A stretch of 64,000 nucleotides of DNA from Ruminococcus sp. HUN007 (GCF_000712055.1 NZ_JOOA01000002.1:2046001-2110000), one strand, 5' to 3'. Positions 34,522 through 44,140 are shown, counted from the stretch's first letter. The notes: generated by a model from the sequence alone, not told the origin. Numbers and translations: made by a program.

Positions 34522-35124
34522 TCAAAGTTTATCAATCTTCTTTGAAAGATACTGCTGAAGTCTTGCAAGGTCAGCGAGTGTAACAGCTCCGTCACCGTCA
34601 ACGTCGGCTGCTTTCTGTTGATTAGCTGAAAGTTCTTTATCGCCTATTAGCACAAGTGAAAGCTCAGTAAGGTCTGTTACATCGATTGAGCCATTAAAAT
34701 TAATATCACCTGTAGTTACAGAAGAAGTTGCTGCAGTTGCAGCTGCAAGAAACGAAACAGTAAATTTGTTGGAAATGAAAGATGAATCTACGTTATTCTC
34801 TTCTAAATATTCAGCCATATTCCAGTAAATGATCTCACCGTCGAACTCTTCTTCACCGATAGCTGTCTTTCGGAATATCACATCCAGACTGCTATCTTTG
34901 TCATTAATTGCTACTGTCGCATCTCCCGGATGGTTTTCATCTATATAATTTTTTAAGAGACCGGCTATCTGTTCAAGGTCGGTTATCTTATTGGTATCAG
35001 AGGATAATGCTGTGTCATATATCTTTTCAGGCTCTGTGCTAGGTTCTGTTTCCGCACTTACAGGTAGTATGAATGAAGAAAGCAGCATTGACACACCAGT
35101 CACTAATGAAATTACTTTTTTCAT
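34522..35124 (-). CDS. Secreted dockerin protein with small N-terminal domain
   Basis: 200 aa. Signal peptide (VISLVTGVSMLLSSFILPVSA), then a small domain (about 30-135) with ITDLEQIAGLLKNYIDE and GDATVAINDKDSS, an Ala/Thr linker (AAATAATSSVTT), and a full dockerin with two calcium repeats (GDINFNGSIDVTDLTELSLVLIGD and ADVDGDGAVTLADLARLQQYL). It follows the broken protease by 26 bp, as the protein at 32081 follows the other protease; a matched partner or inhibitor is possible but not shown. Confidence 0.78.
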   Translation of the reverse strand: MKKVISLVTGVSMLLSSFILPVSAETEPSTEPEKIYDTALSSDTNKITDLEQIAGLLKNYIDENHPGDATVAINDKDSSLDVIFRKTAIGEEEFDGEIIYWNMAEYLEENNVDSSFISNKFTVSFLAAATAATSSVTTGDINFNGSIDVTDLTELSLVLIGDKELSANQQKAADVDGDGAVTLADLARLQQYLSKKIDKL

Positions 35125-36078
35125 AAAATCATCCTTTCAAATTATGTGTTTTAATTAACGCTGTTTATGTACTCATTATCCATATAAAATCTAAGTACTG
35201 GAGTTGTAATTCTAACGCCTTCACTATATCTTACACCAGAATCATAGTTATAATAACCACATATTCCAATAGCAGATCGAAATGTATCATTACCAAGAGT
35301 ATATTCAATATACATCGGACCACCGCTATCTCCGCCACTTGCGTAAGCGGTTGTTTTTAATAAATCGTCTGTTGATGTTGATAATACACTACCGGTTTCA
35401 AAATATCTTACAATTCCAACTGGCGATCCAGACACTTCTCCAGGAAAACCGCTTATTGATACATCAGAAGAAGTGGTCATAAAATAATCTGTTGCGGTTC
35501 CTAATGCAATATTACCATAGCTTGACAGACTGGAATCAACATAAATCAAACCATAATCATTAGATTTAGATGGGTTTGATATATAAGCACTTGGAACATG
35601 AAGCTCCTTGGCATAAAGTGTATTTAAAAGTGTTGTTCCATTAGAATCATAGATTTTGATTGTATAATTGTCGAAAAACGAAGTACCATTATAAATACAA
35701 TGCGCACACGTAGCAATTATGTGCTTATCTATAATGAAGCCTGATCCTCGCCATCCTTGACCATTATTATCTTCGAACTCTAAATGCACAACACTTTTAG
35801 CATTAGCGGAAGAATCTATTTGTCTTCCGTCGTAGTTTCCAGTACGAGGCATATAATTAGGTAACGCATTTAAAGGATATGTTGATGTTGTTCCTGTAGA
35901 GCATTTATATTTTGTATAGTATCTTAGAGAATCACTCGGAAATACATAATTGTTACAATTACTATAAGTGTTGCCACTCTCGCTGTAAGGCAGGTATGAA
36001 AGTGAATGGTTAATGTATGCTTTTAAAGTTTTTAAATCACATACATCTAAGGAAACGCTGATTTAATCGACGTTAGTA

Positions 36079-36107
36079 TTGACAAATTGTCGTATATATG
36101 ATATAAT
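36079..36107 (+). promoter_or_regulatory. Transposase promoter
   Basis: TTGACA (36079-36084), 17-bp spacer, TATAAT (36102-36107); perfect consensus. Confidence 0.85.
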
Positions 36108-36143
36108 GTAGTTAATAAAATATATTATGCGAGGTATTTTGAT

Positions 36144-37139
36144 ATGAACGGACAGTTAAGTTTCAGCGATATGGAATATTCCCTTAGAAAGCGTCAGGGA
36201 AAAAAAGAAGCGTTTCTTAATAGAATGGAAGAGATAATTCCATGGGATTCATGGATTCAGATAATCGCTCCTTACTATCCGTCAGGTAATCATGGCAGAC
36301 CTGTAAAAGGTATCGAGACCATGCTTAGAATGTATCTTCTTCAGGATTGGTTCAATCTATCAGATGAAGGTGTCGAAGATGCTATTTATGATAGCTATGC
36401 AATGAGAAAATTCATGAAAATAAATTTTATGCATGAACAAGTTCCGGATGCAACAACATTACTGAAGTTTCGACATCTTCTTGAAGAACATAATATCGGC
36501 GACGCTATTTTCAAGGACGTTAATGATCGACTTGAAAAGGCAGGACTTATCATGCATGGTGGTACAATTGTTGACGCAACAATAATTGCAGCACCAAGTT
36601 CAACAAAGAATGCCAAGGGAGAACGTGATCCTGAAATGCATCAGACTAAGAAAGGCAATCAGTGGTATCATGGAATGAAGGTACATGCTGGAGTAGATGC
36701 TGGAACAGGATATGTGCATACAATAACCGGAACAGCGGCAAATGTGCATGATTCCACTGAAGCATCTAAGCTTATTCGCAATGATGATGAAATAATGTAC
36801 GGCGATTCTGGTTATCTTGGTGTTCCGGCACAGAATGCCATAAAACAGGATGAGCATCATAAAAACATGAAGTTTGAAATCAATAAAAGACCGTCAAGTT
36901 TAAAAACCTCAGATGACTATAACGGTATTAACTGGGATAAAAAGATGGAGCATGATAAGTCATCAGTAAGATGCAAAGTGGAACATGCTTTCCTCATTGT
37001 AAAGAATACATTTGGATACTCAAAAGTAGCATACAAAGGAATAAAAAAGAACATGAATAGATTCAATTTTCTATTCGCATCAGCAAATTTGCTGATGTGT
37101 TCTCGTGCAGGAAGAACTGCAGAATTTTGCAAGGGGTAA
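36144..37139 (+). CDS. IS5-family transposase
   Basis: 331 aa. An N-terminal DUF772-type domain (YYPSGNHGRPVKGIETMLRMYLLQDWFNLSDEGVEDAIYDSYAMRKF, seen as YPSGNHGRPVKGIETMLRM) and a DDE core: Asp in GGTIVDATIIAAPS, Asp in MYGDSGYLG, Glu in RCKVEHAFLIVK. It is complete and has a consensus promoter, so the element could still move. SD CGAGGT lies upstream of the ATG. Confidence 0.94.
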   Translation: MNGQLSFSDMEYSLRKRQGKKEAFLNRMEEIIPWDSWIQIIAPYYPSGNHGRPVKGIETMLRMYLLQDWFNLSDEGVEDAIYDSYAMRKFMKINFMHEQVPDATTLLKFRHLLEEHNIGDAIFKDVNDRLEKAGLIMHGGTIVDATIIAAPSSTKNAKGERDPEMHQTKKGNQWYHGMKVHAGVDAGTGYVHTITGTAANVHDSTEASKLIRNDDEIMYGDSGYLGVPAQNAIKQDEHHKNMKFEINKRPSSLKTSDDYNGINWDKKMEHDKSSVRCKVEHAFLIVKNTFGYSKVAYKGIKKNMNRFNFLFASANLLMCSRAGRTAEFCKG

Positions 37140-37605
37140 GTGTACCCTAATGCGGATTAATTCCGCAAAAAATAATAAAAAAATGAGGTAAATGCTCGAA
37201 TAGCGATTCGCATTTCAATATTATTCCAATATTACAAGGATATTTTATTATATCACGACTTATTCAGCGTTTCCCTAAAACAGTATTCTGATCAACATCA
37301 GCATATTTTTTGTTGATGCTTGAAGCAGAAACCGAGCCTTCTAAATACAAATTCAGTAAACTTACATCAGTCAAATCTACGGTGCCGCTATTGTTTACGT
37401 CTCCGTAAATTGTTGTTGCACTTACTTTTACACTTGGCATTGTACAAACATTGCCAATGCTGTAAACATCGATAACATCCCTTTAAAAATCTTCATGATA
37501 AATTCCCCCGTTTAATTTTTTCTAATCCAATTTCTTTTCTCACAAAATTTGCATACTAACAGATTTTTACTCCACTGGTATCATCTCCTTTTTCTACTCA
37601 ATACA

Positions 37606-38067
37606 TCAACTTATCCTAATAACATTTGATATATTTGGTATAGTTTGCGTTGTTCCTGAACCATTATTTGCATAATGATTCAATTGTACTCGATAATAAC
37701 GGTTACCAACAACAGAAACCGGAAATCCCGCTAAAGTCTTACCTGTACTGTTATAGTTCAACTTATCAGAAACATGTACTTCTTCTGTCCAGTTTATACA
37801 GTCTGAGCTATACTGCACTGAAATATTTTTAAATCCAATAACAGCCATAACGCTGTTGGATTTTGTCTGTGCTGTTATTGATACATCACCGTTATCATTA
37901 TCAATCGAAAGATAATACTTTGAAATTAGTCCTTCTGCTTTTTCAAATTCGCTTTCTTCATACTGCAGCCCCGTATTCAATTCACTTGCAAATACGTTCA
38001 ATGGCTGAGTTCCAGCCATTACCGCCATAATAAACGCTGTACCTAAAGATAAAATTTTCTTTTTCAT
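37606..38067 (-). CDS. Small secreted protein of unknown function
   Basis: 153 aa. Signal peptide KKKILSLGTAFIMAVMAGTQPLNVFA, then a short acidic stretch and a beta-rich domain (GDVSITAQTKSNSVMAVIGFKNISVQYSSD, seen as AVIGFKNISVQYS, WTEEVHVSDKLNY, GNRYYRVQLNHYA). It has no dockerin. The ATG at 38067 has GGAGG eight bases upstream; the ATG at 38082 would place that SD inside the gene. It is the last gene of the sigma/anti-sigma operon (gap 16 bp), so it may be the exported product under control of that sigma factor. Confidence 0.7.
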   Translation of the reverse strand: MKKKILSLGTAFIMAVMAGTQPLNVFASELNTGLQYEESEFEKAEGLISKYYLSIDNDNGDVSITAQTKSNSVMAVIGFKNISVQYSSDCINWTEEVHVSDKLNYNSTGKTLAGFPVSVVGNRYYRVQLNHYANNGSGTTQTIPNISNVIRIS

Positions 38068-38083
38068 TTCCTTTTCCTCCATA

Positions 38084-38881
38084 TCATTTTATTGATTCAA
38101 TTATTTTATCACATTCCTCGTAAGGAACATTGACCGTAAATATACTCAGCAATACATTATCCTTTGCATATGATAATGTACACTGATCATCTTCTTTTGA
38201 AACTACAGCCGGATATCCGTTTATTTCTATTTCAATTATATTTAAATCATCGCTCGGATATTTGATTTTCTTTATTTCTTCTGGATTATCAAATACATCA
38301 TAATAAATACCTATTGTCATATCATCTTTATAATATAAAAAATCCAGAGTTTTCTCCTTTCCAAGATCTTCATGATTGATTTCCAATACCTCGAATCCTT
38401 CCGGTATATACTTTGGATATTCCGGATAAATTTCATATTTTGCACATTCAGCTTTTATACCATACGGATCTTCGAGTTTTTCATCGGTTGTATATTCTAT
38501 GAAAAATCCTTTTTCTTCTTTATGAACTATAGCCTTAAATATATTTACACCAAAAGCCGCAGTAGAAACAACATTTGCAGATAATACTACAGCTACTGAT
38601 GCTGCTATCGCAGTCAAAGTTTTTCTTGTACGATGCTTTCTTTTCTGTTTTACCTTTGAAGCTTCGCTAATAATTTTGTTTATATTTTCCGCTTTTCTCT
38701 GCTTTATTATTTCATTAACACCGGTAATGCTGCAGTATAACTCTGAAAGATGGTCTATTTTATCATAATCCGGAGATTTTTCTGACATTTCTTTCTCGAT
38801 AAGTTCGGAAATGAAAACTGAAAATTTATTTTTAAAATCCGGATCTTTTTTTAGCATTTCCATGATCTCTTCATCCGTCAT
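38084..38881 (-). CDS. Membrane protein, probable anti-sigma factor (DUF4367-like)
   Basis: 265 aa from the ATG at 38881 (SD AAGGAGG). A cytosolic N-terminus of about 95 residues rich in Lys and Glu, a membrane helix (TLTAIAASVAVVLSANVVSTAAFG), then an extracellular part with PKYIPEGFEVLEINHEDLGKE and the C-terminal DUF4367-type strand pattern (INGYPAVVSKED, SIFTVNVPYEECDKIIESI). Next to an ECF sigma gene, which supports the anti-sigma role. Confidence 0.75.
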   Translation of the reverse strand: MTDEEIMEMLKKDPDFKNKFSVFISELIEKEMSEKSPDYDKIDHLSELYCSITGVNEIIKQRKAENINKIISEASKVKQKRKHRTRKTLTAIAASVAVVLSANVVSTAAFGVNIFKAIVHKEEKGFFIEYTTDEKLEDPYGIKAECAKYEIYPEYPKYIPEGFEVLEINHEDLGKEKTLDFLYYKDDMTIGIYYDVFDNPEEIKKIKYPSDDLNIIEIEINGYPAVVSKEDDQCTLSYAKDNVLLSIFTVNVPYEECDKIIESIK

Positions 38882-39002
38882 ATAGAACTCCTCCTTAATT
38901 ATAGTGAACGTGTAAATTTTTATGCGTTCACTATATATATCCCGAATTTTCTTCAGAATCTGTCGCCAGTGAAAAAAGTTTATATACATTTACAAATTCA
39001 CT

Positions 39003-39479
39003 CTATGGTTTATGTTTATTTTCACCCTGGTTCTGTGATTCTTTCAGTCTTTTTTTAATTCGTTTTACTTTGCTGTAAAGAGCATTAACTGATAATCCAT
39101 TCTGAGAAGCAAGTTTCTCCTTATCTGCTCCGTAATAATATTTTTTGAGCAGATCAAGTTCTGAATCTGACAGCAGCTCAAAGATGTTATCTTCAGGTTC
39201 TGTGATTTCCTGTTCCGGCAGGTCAACTATCTCTGTGATGTCTTCGAACCATGGATTTTTACTCAGATATTTCATGATCTTGTAATTTGCGGTTTTATAC
39301 AGCCATGATTTAATATTATCATTAAGATTTATATTCTCTTTAAGACTAAGGGCAAGGAAAACTTCCTGTACAACATCTTCAGCTTCCGTATAACCGCGAT
39401 GCATTCGTGCCATACAATATCTTATCAGAACTTCATAATAATCAGCCATAATTCTTTCTAAAAAAGTTTCTTCGATCAT
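39003..39479 (-). CDS. ECF-type sigma factor
   Basis: 158 aa. Region 2: YCMARMHRGYTEAEDVVQEVFLALSL, SWLYKTANYKIMKYL; region 4: LSDSELDLLKKYYYGADKEKLASQNGLSVNALYSKVKRIKKRL with a helix-turn-helix. SD GAGGAGG. Heads an operon with the anti-sigma gene 121 bp downstream. Confidence 0.85.
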   Translation of the reverse strand: MIEETFLERIMADYYEVLIRYCMARMHRGYTEAEDVVQEVFLALSLKENINLNDNIKSWLYKTANYKIMKYLSKNPWFEDITEIVDLPEQEITEPEDNIFELLSDSELDLLKKYYYGADKEKLASQNGLSVNALYSKVKRIKKRLKESQNQGENKHKP

Positions 39480-39629
39480 CTGATTCCTCCTCTATATATT
39501 AATCCCGTTTTTTCATGCTTTTCTGTCGCTGAAATAAAAAGTTTGTATGAGTGTACAATTTTATGATTGAATCATCATGCAAGTTGTCAGTGACTTTATA
39601 TTGTGCTGCCGAAGGCAGCTTATAAAACA

Positions 39630-39658
39630 GTACCGGTCATCCAGAGGATGACCGGTAC
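39630..39658 (-). terminator. Terminator of the AAA gene at 39699
   Basis: GTACCGGTCATCC/GGATGACCGGTAC. A further GCTGCCGAAGGCAGC hairpin lies at 39604-39619. Confidence 0.7.
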
Positions 39659-39698
39659 ATTTTCACTGTGATGTTGTTACAAATACATTATCAGGTGT

Positions 39699-41417
39699 TC
39701 ATTCACCTATAAGCACACGGTTTCCTTCAAATGCAAAGCCGTACTTTCGGATCCTGTCTTTCTTAATGCCCTTGTCAAGCAGTACCTGCTCGTACTTCTT
39801 GTCTTCTATCTGCTTTAGCGCAGCTGCAACGGTATCTTCAAGATCATTTTCACCTTTTCTTTTGTTTATGACCTTGAATTCAAATATCATTGCATCATCT
39901 TTTTCCTTATCAAGTGGTTCAAGAAGTACATCATATCTTCCGAATCCGCTTTCACGGTTGGATGTTACCGAATATCTTTCACGCAGGTCAACCAGAAGTC
40001 CGAGAACAAAACCATGATAGAAACGCTCAGGTTCTGCCTCATCTGACGGCTTCTTTCCAGTATCGAATGAACTAAACATTGATACCGTCAGGTCATTCAT
40101 GAATTTGTTCATATAATCAAGGTCATTCTGAAGAAGCGCTTTTATGAAATTACTGTATCTGTCGCCTTTTGCAAACCAGTTAGAAATCATTCCTTCAAAC
40201 ATTTCCTTTGTTTCATGATTTACAAGTTCCAGCTCATAATTTTTTCCTTTTATGCTGTTTATCCTGAGGTATCCGCTCATTGTAAGCAGACTCCATACTG
40301 AATCGCGTGTTTTGTCAAGCTGACTGTAAACAAGTTCTTCATTTATCTGTTTCGTAACCGTTCCGCCTGTGAGCAGATACTCAAAATCACTTTTCAGTTC
40401 CGCATCGCCTTCACGCAACAGATCACTTACAAGTTTATTTGAACTTGTATTTGCCCAGTACGGTTCATATTTTCCTTCATCCAGAAAATTAATTATCGAC
40501 CACGGATTATAAATATCTTTCTGTGTTCCAATGGTAAATCCGTCATACCAGTATTTTACCTTTTCCTTATCTGTATATCCATATTCATCAAGTGCATTAA
40601 ATACTTCTTCTTCTGTAAAGCCGAAATACTCCTGATATTTCTGACTTGATAAAGAATAAACTTTCAGGTTATTAAAATCCGAAAACAATGATTCCTTGCT
40701 TACTCGTGTGATACCTGTAAGTATACTGCGATACATATACGGATTGCTTTTAAATGTAGTATTAAAGAACTTTCTCATGAAAGCGACTACTTCATCCCAG
40801 TATTTCTTTACGTACGATTCAACCATTGGAGTATCGTATTCATCGAGAAGAATAATGACTTTCTTTCCGTAATGGATAGAAAGAAGTTCTGAGAGAAACG
40901 CTATACTCTTTGTAAGTAAAGTTGTATTGACTTTTTTTTCAGAATCATCCTGTTCAGCAACCATTGTTTGGATCATAGTCCTGTTAAAAAGATTAAATTT
41001 TTCTTTTTTTGCATCCGAGATCTTATCACTGTTATTTATAAACTCTTCATAACGTGAATATACTGACTGCATTTCTGCATTCATCTGTTCAAGAAAATCC
41101 TTATGATCAACGCCTTTTATTGCTGCCATTGTAACGAAGATGACCGGCCAGTTTCCCTGCAGTTCTCTCATTTCAGCGTTGTTCCAGACATCAAGGCCTT
41201 CAAAAAGATCAGCCCTTCCTGCATATTCCGGACTAAAAAAGCATTCGAGCATACTCATATTGAGCGTTTTTCCGAAACGTCGCGGTCTGGTGATAAGGGT
41301 AACTGCTTCTTTGCTTTTCCACCATTCCTTAATAAAATTAGTTTTATCAATAAAAAAACACTTATCTTCTATGAGCTGGCTGAAACTCTGTACTCCCGTT
41401 CCTAATTCACGAGGCAT
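39699..41417 (-). CDS. AAA-ATPase-like / PD-(D/E)XK nuclease protein (first paralogue)
   Basis: 572 aa. The N-terminal AAA_ATPase-like domain has a P-loop variant LITRPRRFGKTLNMSML (about residues 38-54) and Walker B VIILLDEYDTPM. The C-terminal PD-(D/E)XK domain shows GRYDVLLEPLDKEKDDAMIFEFKVINK and a helix with ALKQIEDKKY. The family is common and multi-copy in Ruminococcus and Bacteroidetes genomes; its function is not established (a mobile or defence role has been suggested by the nuclease). The ATG at 41417 has AAAGGAG. Sits tail-to-head with a paralogue. Confidence 0.8.
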   Translation of the reverse strand: MPRELGTGVQSFSQLIEDKCFFIDKTNFIKEWWKSKEAVTLITRPRRFGKTLNMSMLECFFSPEYAGRADLFEGLDVWNNAEMRELQGNWPVIFVTMAAIKGVDHKDFLEQMNAEMQSVYSRYEEFINNSDKISDAKKEKFNLFNRTMIQTMVAEQDDSEKKVNTTLLTKSIAFLSELLSIHYGKKVIILLDEYDTPMVESYVKKYWDEVVAFMRKFFNTTFKSNPYMYRSILTGITRVSKESLFSDFNNLKVYSLSSQKYQEYFGFTEEEVFNALDEYGYTDKEKVKYWYDGFTIGTQKDIYNPWSIINFLDEGKYEPYWANTSSNKLVSDLLREGDAELKSDFEYLLTGGTVTKQINEELVYSQLDKTRDSVWSLLTMSGYLRINSIKGKNYELELVNHETKEMFEGMISNWFAKGDRYSNFIKALLQNDLDYMNKFMNDLTVSMFSSFDTGKKPSDEAEPERFYHGFVLGLLVDLRERYSVTSNRESGFGRYDVLLEPLDKEKDDAMIFEFKVINKRKGENDLEDTVAAALKQIEDKKYEQVLLDKGIKKDRIRKYGFAFEGNRVLIGE

Positions 41418-41452
41418 ATTATCCGCTCCTTTCCGGTACTCCCGTTCGTTTA

Positions 41453-43045
41453 TTACCACTCCGGTGTTATACTCTCAATAACACATTCATGGTGCTTATC
41501 CTTATTGTAATTTATCCCCACAAGCAGGATCTCATTTTTATAACCTTTAAGGGCTCCGCTGTAGCGTTTTTCCTTTATCTGTTTTATTGCGGCATCCGCA
41601 TCCTTATCATACTTAAGTTCTATTATCATCGCAGGTTTGTTTCCGGCTTCCGGACGCGGCAGCATCACTATATCTGCAAAACCTTTGCCTGATGGTAATT
41701 CTCGTATCACCTGATAATACGCCGGTGCTGTAAAGTATGCCATTGTTATTGCACAGCTCATGGCGTTTTCATCGTTGTACTTCAGTATCGATGAATAGGT
41801 CTCATGAGCAATTTCTATGATCTCGGCTACTTTATCTGCTTCTCCGTCAATTGTCGCCCAAAGAAGATCTTCACATCTCGAAAGTGTATCAGCAATATCT
41901 TTCCATGATCCTGTCTCCAGTGCCGACTGAAACGCAGTCTTTACTTCATAATTTGGTATAAACGCTTTTCTTCTTTCGGCGTCATACCCAAGATATCCGA
42001 GGTGAATAAGTGCTGTAAGCGCATCATCTTTTGAATTTATCATTGACAGATCGTTTTGGAATGTATTTACATTCACACGAATCTTCTGATCATTAAGCAT
42101 TGCAATAACTGCTTCCTTAAGTCCGTCAAAATTCAGCGTTATATAAGTATTTATTGTATCAAACGCAGATGTATTTTTCCAGTATGAATCAAGTCGTCCG
42201 GCATGCATAGCTTCCGTTACCGAATTCGGATTATACATATGCTCTTCATTTATAAGATAGCCATTGTACCATGCCTTTACTGACTCCTTATTAATATTGT
42301 ACTTTTCGCAAAGTCCGTCAACTTCACTCTGTGTAAATCCAAAATATTTTGTTACTGCTCCAGAGTCAGTCATTGTGTACTCTCTGAAATTATTAAGCGC
42401 CGATTCATCCTTTATCTTCTTTATCGGAAGAATTCCGGTTATATAACCGAAGCCAAGAAATGACTTTGATTCCTTGCTTTTAAACAGAGCATGAAGGAAC
42501 TTCATATAATTGTGTACAAGTTCAGGAGAGTCTGAATAATTCCTTATTATGCAGTCCCACTCATCGATTATTATAACAAACTTTATACCATACGGCATTT
42601 CATCACTTACTGTTTTAAGATAAACATTATTCAATACTGAAGCTGTAGACGCACTGTAATCCACGTCCGGATAAACGGCTTTTATTTCAGCAAACAGATG
42701 CTCCTTTATTTTTTCAATAATGTTTTCCTTATAATCATCCTCAAATGAAGCTATATCAAGATGTATTGTATTGTACTTATTCAGATGTGTTTCGAAGTTT
42801 TCTGATTTTGATATTTCAAGCTCCGAAAACAGTCCCTTTGAATCACATCCGCGGCTGTAATATGCTTCAAGCATTTCTGCCGCCTGCGATTTCCCGAAAC
42901 GGCGGGCGTGGCTTACTGAAATGCAGTTTTTTTCTTCATTAAGAAGTTTGTTTGTTACGTTTATAAGTCCGGTTTTGTCGATATATATCTCGCTTTCAGC
43001 AGCCTTTCGAAATCCTTCATTGCCCGGATTAAAATAGATTCCCAT
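41453..43045 (-). CDS. AAA-ATPase-like / PD-(D/E)XK nuclease protein (second paralogue)
   Basis: 530 aa. Same layout: N-terminal IYIDKTGLINVTNKLL and P-loop variant VSHARRFGKSQAAEML, Walker B VIIIDEWDCII, the SWYNGY-like motif VKAWYNGYLI, and a C-terminal nuclease core (GKGFADIVMLPRPEAGNKPAMIIELKYDK). Sequence is well diverged from the gene at 39699, so it is an old duplication or independent arrival. It lies 36 bp upstream of the first paralogue. TTTCCGGTACTCCC occurs at 41430 and 43141, upstream of each gene. Confidence 0.8.
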   Translation of the reverse strand: MGIYFNPGNEGFRKAAESEIYIDKTGLINVTNKLLNEEKNCISVSHARRFGKSQAAEMLEAYYSRGCDSKGLFSELEISKSENFETHLNKYNTIHLDIASFEDDYKENIIEKIKEHLFAEIKAVYPDVDYSASTASVLNNVYLKTVSDEMPYGIKFVIIIDEWDCIIRNYSDSPELVHNYMKFLHALFKSKESKSFLGFGYITGILPIKKIKDESALNNFREYTMTDSGAVTKYFGFTQSEVDGLCEKYNINKESVKAWYNGYLINEEHMYNPNSVTEAMHAGRLDSYWKNTSAFDTINTYITLNFDGLKEAVIAMLNDQKIRVNVNTFQNDLSMINSKDDALTALIHLGYLGYDAERRKAFIPNYEVKTAFQSALETGSWKDIADTLSRCEDLLWATIDGEADKVAEIIEIAHETYSSILKYNDENAMSCAITMAYFTAPAYYQVIRELPSGKGFADIVMLPRPEAGNKPAMIIELKYDKDADAAIKQIKEKRYSGALKGYKNEILLVGINYNKDKHHECVIESITPEW

Positions 43046-43238
43046 TTTCCATTCTCCCTTCTGTCTGATTTTTCACGTAGTCTTTCCTTTAAATTATACT
43101 ATATTTTCACGTTTATGACAACAGAAAAACGGAATCGGTTTTTCCGGTACTCCCACAAAAGGATCCTTAAAATCCTTGCTTTTCCTCTCGTTTATATGTT
43201 ATACTTTTTACTGTAAAACCAAAAGCACAGGGGGAAAA

Positions 43239-44003
43239 ATGAAAACTACCTATTATACGATAAATACAAAGAAGAAAGTTTCATTCAGAACAGTCGTACT
43301 TTCCGATCTGCACAAGAAAGTTTTCGGACCGGGGAACAGTGCACTTATAAAAGCGGCGACGGATCTTAAGCCGGATGCATTTTTTATCACCGGTGACATG
43401 GTCAGCCGTTCGGTGAAGAATTTTGACACACTGAAGCCGCTCATTATCGAACTTAACAAAACCGCTCCGGTATACTATTCACTCGGTAACCATGAAACTG
43501 ATATGGAAAATGTAAATCTTAAACTGTATAAGGAGCTCATCGCTTTTTTAAAGGAAAACTGCACTCTGCTCGACAATGCCACGGCAATTATAGAGAAAGA
43601 TGATGTAAAAATAAGAGTCTCCGGACTTACAATATACCAGGAATGCTATAAAAACAACGGAAGCTATCGTAATCTCAGAGGACTGTCAGATGAGGAGATA
43701 CATAATCTTCTCGGTGAAAAACCGGATCCGGAATGTGTGAACATTCTTCTTGCTCATAATCCGAATTTTCTCGATGCCTATGCAAAGTACGGCTGTGATC
43801 TCGTTCTGTCCGGACACGTCCACGGCGGATGCGTCCGTCTTCCGCTCATAGGCGGCGTACTTTCACCGGAAAGAAAATTCTTTCCGAAGTACAGTCTCGG
43901 TAAATACACTGAAAAAAACACCACTATGATAGTTACCAGCGGTCTCGGAAAATTCCGTCTTTTCAATCCGCCGGAGATCGTAGTTATCGACCTTATAAAT
44001 TAA
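43239..44003 (+). CDS. Calcineurin-like metallophosphoesterase
   Basis: 254 aa. Motifs: VVLSDLHKKVFG (D-x-H; the Asp and His of block 1), FFITGDMVS (GD block), YYSLGNHETD (GNHE), LLAHNPNFLD and LVLSGHVHGGCVRLPLIG (GHxH). It resembles YkuE/YaeI-like lipid or nucleotide phosphoesterases. The ATG at 43239 follows AGGGGG; the longer open frame from 43176 lacks an SD. Confidence 0.88.
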   Translation: MKTTYYTINTKKKVSFRTVVLSDLHKKVFGPGNSALIKAATDLKPDAFFITGDMVSRSVKNFDTLKPLIIELNKTAPVYYSLGNHETDMENVNLKLYKELIAFLKENCTLLDNATAIIEKDDVKIRVSGLTIYQECYKNNGSYRNLRGLSDEEIHNLLGEKPDPECVNILLAHNPNFLDAYAKYGCDLVLSGHVHGGCVRLPLIGGVLSPERKFFPKYSLGKYTEKNTTMIVTSGLGKFRLFNPPEIVVIDLIN

Positions 44004-44013
44004 AATACTTACG

Positions 44014-44047
44014 AAAAAAGCTGCGCGAATAATTTTCACGCAGCTTT
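44014..44047 (+). terminator. Terminator of the phosphoesterase gene
   Basis: AAAAAGCTGCG...CGCAGCTTTT, 11-bp stem. Confidence 0.8.
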
Positions 44048-44059
44048 TCATTTACTTAA

Positions 44060-44136
44060 ACGTTGATTTATAACATCGTATGGAACGGGGCGAAGCCCCG
44101 CACACTCCCACTATAAATCCGGCAAAGCCGGATTTA
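44060..44136. repeat. Dispersed palindromes and gyrA terminator
   Basis: GTTGATTTATAA block, hairpin CGGGGCGAAGCCCCG (44086-44100) as near 5815, and AAATCCGGCAAAGCCGGATTT (a stem of nine pairs, 44115-44135), which can terminate gyrA on the minus strand. Confidence 0.5.
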
Positions 44137-44140
44137 CTTA

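Larger units (their letters stand above)
36051..37274 (+). mobile_element. IS5-family insertion sequence
   Basis: 1,224 bp. Ends GGAAACGCTGATTTAATCGA (left) and, reversed on the right, GGAAACGCTGAATAAGTCG. Flanked by CTAA at 36047-36050 and 37275-37278, which fits the YTAR target duplication of the IS5 group. The transposase frame is intact. Confidence 0.92.
35151..37496 (-). pseudogene. Secreted serine protease with N-terminal dockerin, broken by an IS5-type element and a frameshift
   Basis: 5' part at 37496-37275: signal-like start (MKIFKGMLSMFTALAMF), then in another frame IYGDVNNSGTVDLTDVSLLNLYL, KYADVDQNTVL. 3' part at 36050-35151: DVCDLKTLKAYINHSL, a linker, then a protease with His (HIIATCAHC), Asp (SKSNDYGLIYV) and Ser (ASGGDSGGPMY). 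Removing the IS and one copy of CTAA joins TVL-DVCD in frame, restoring the second dockerin loop. One base is also missing near 37440, just before the mature protein. SD GGGGGAA lies upstream of the ATG at 37494-37496. Confidence 0.85.
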
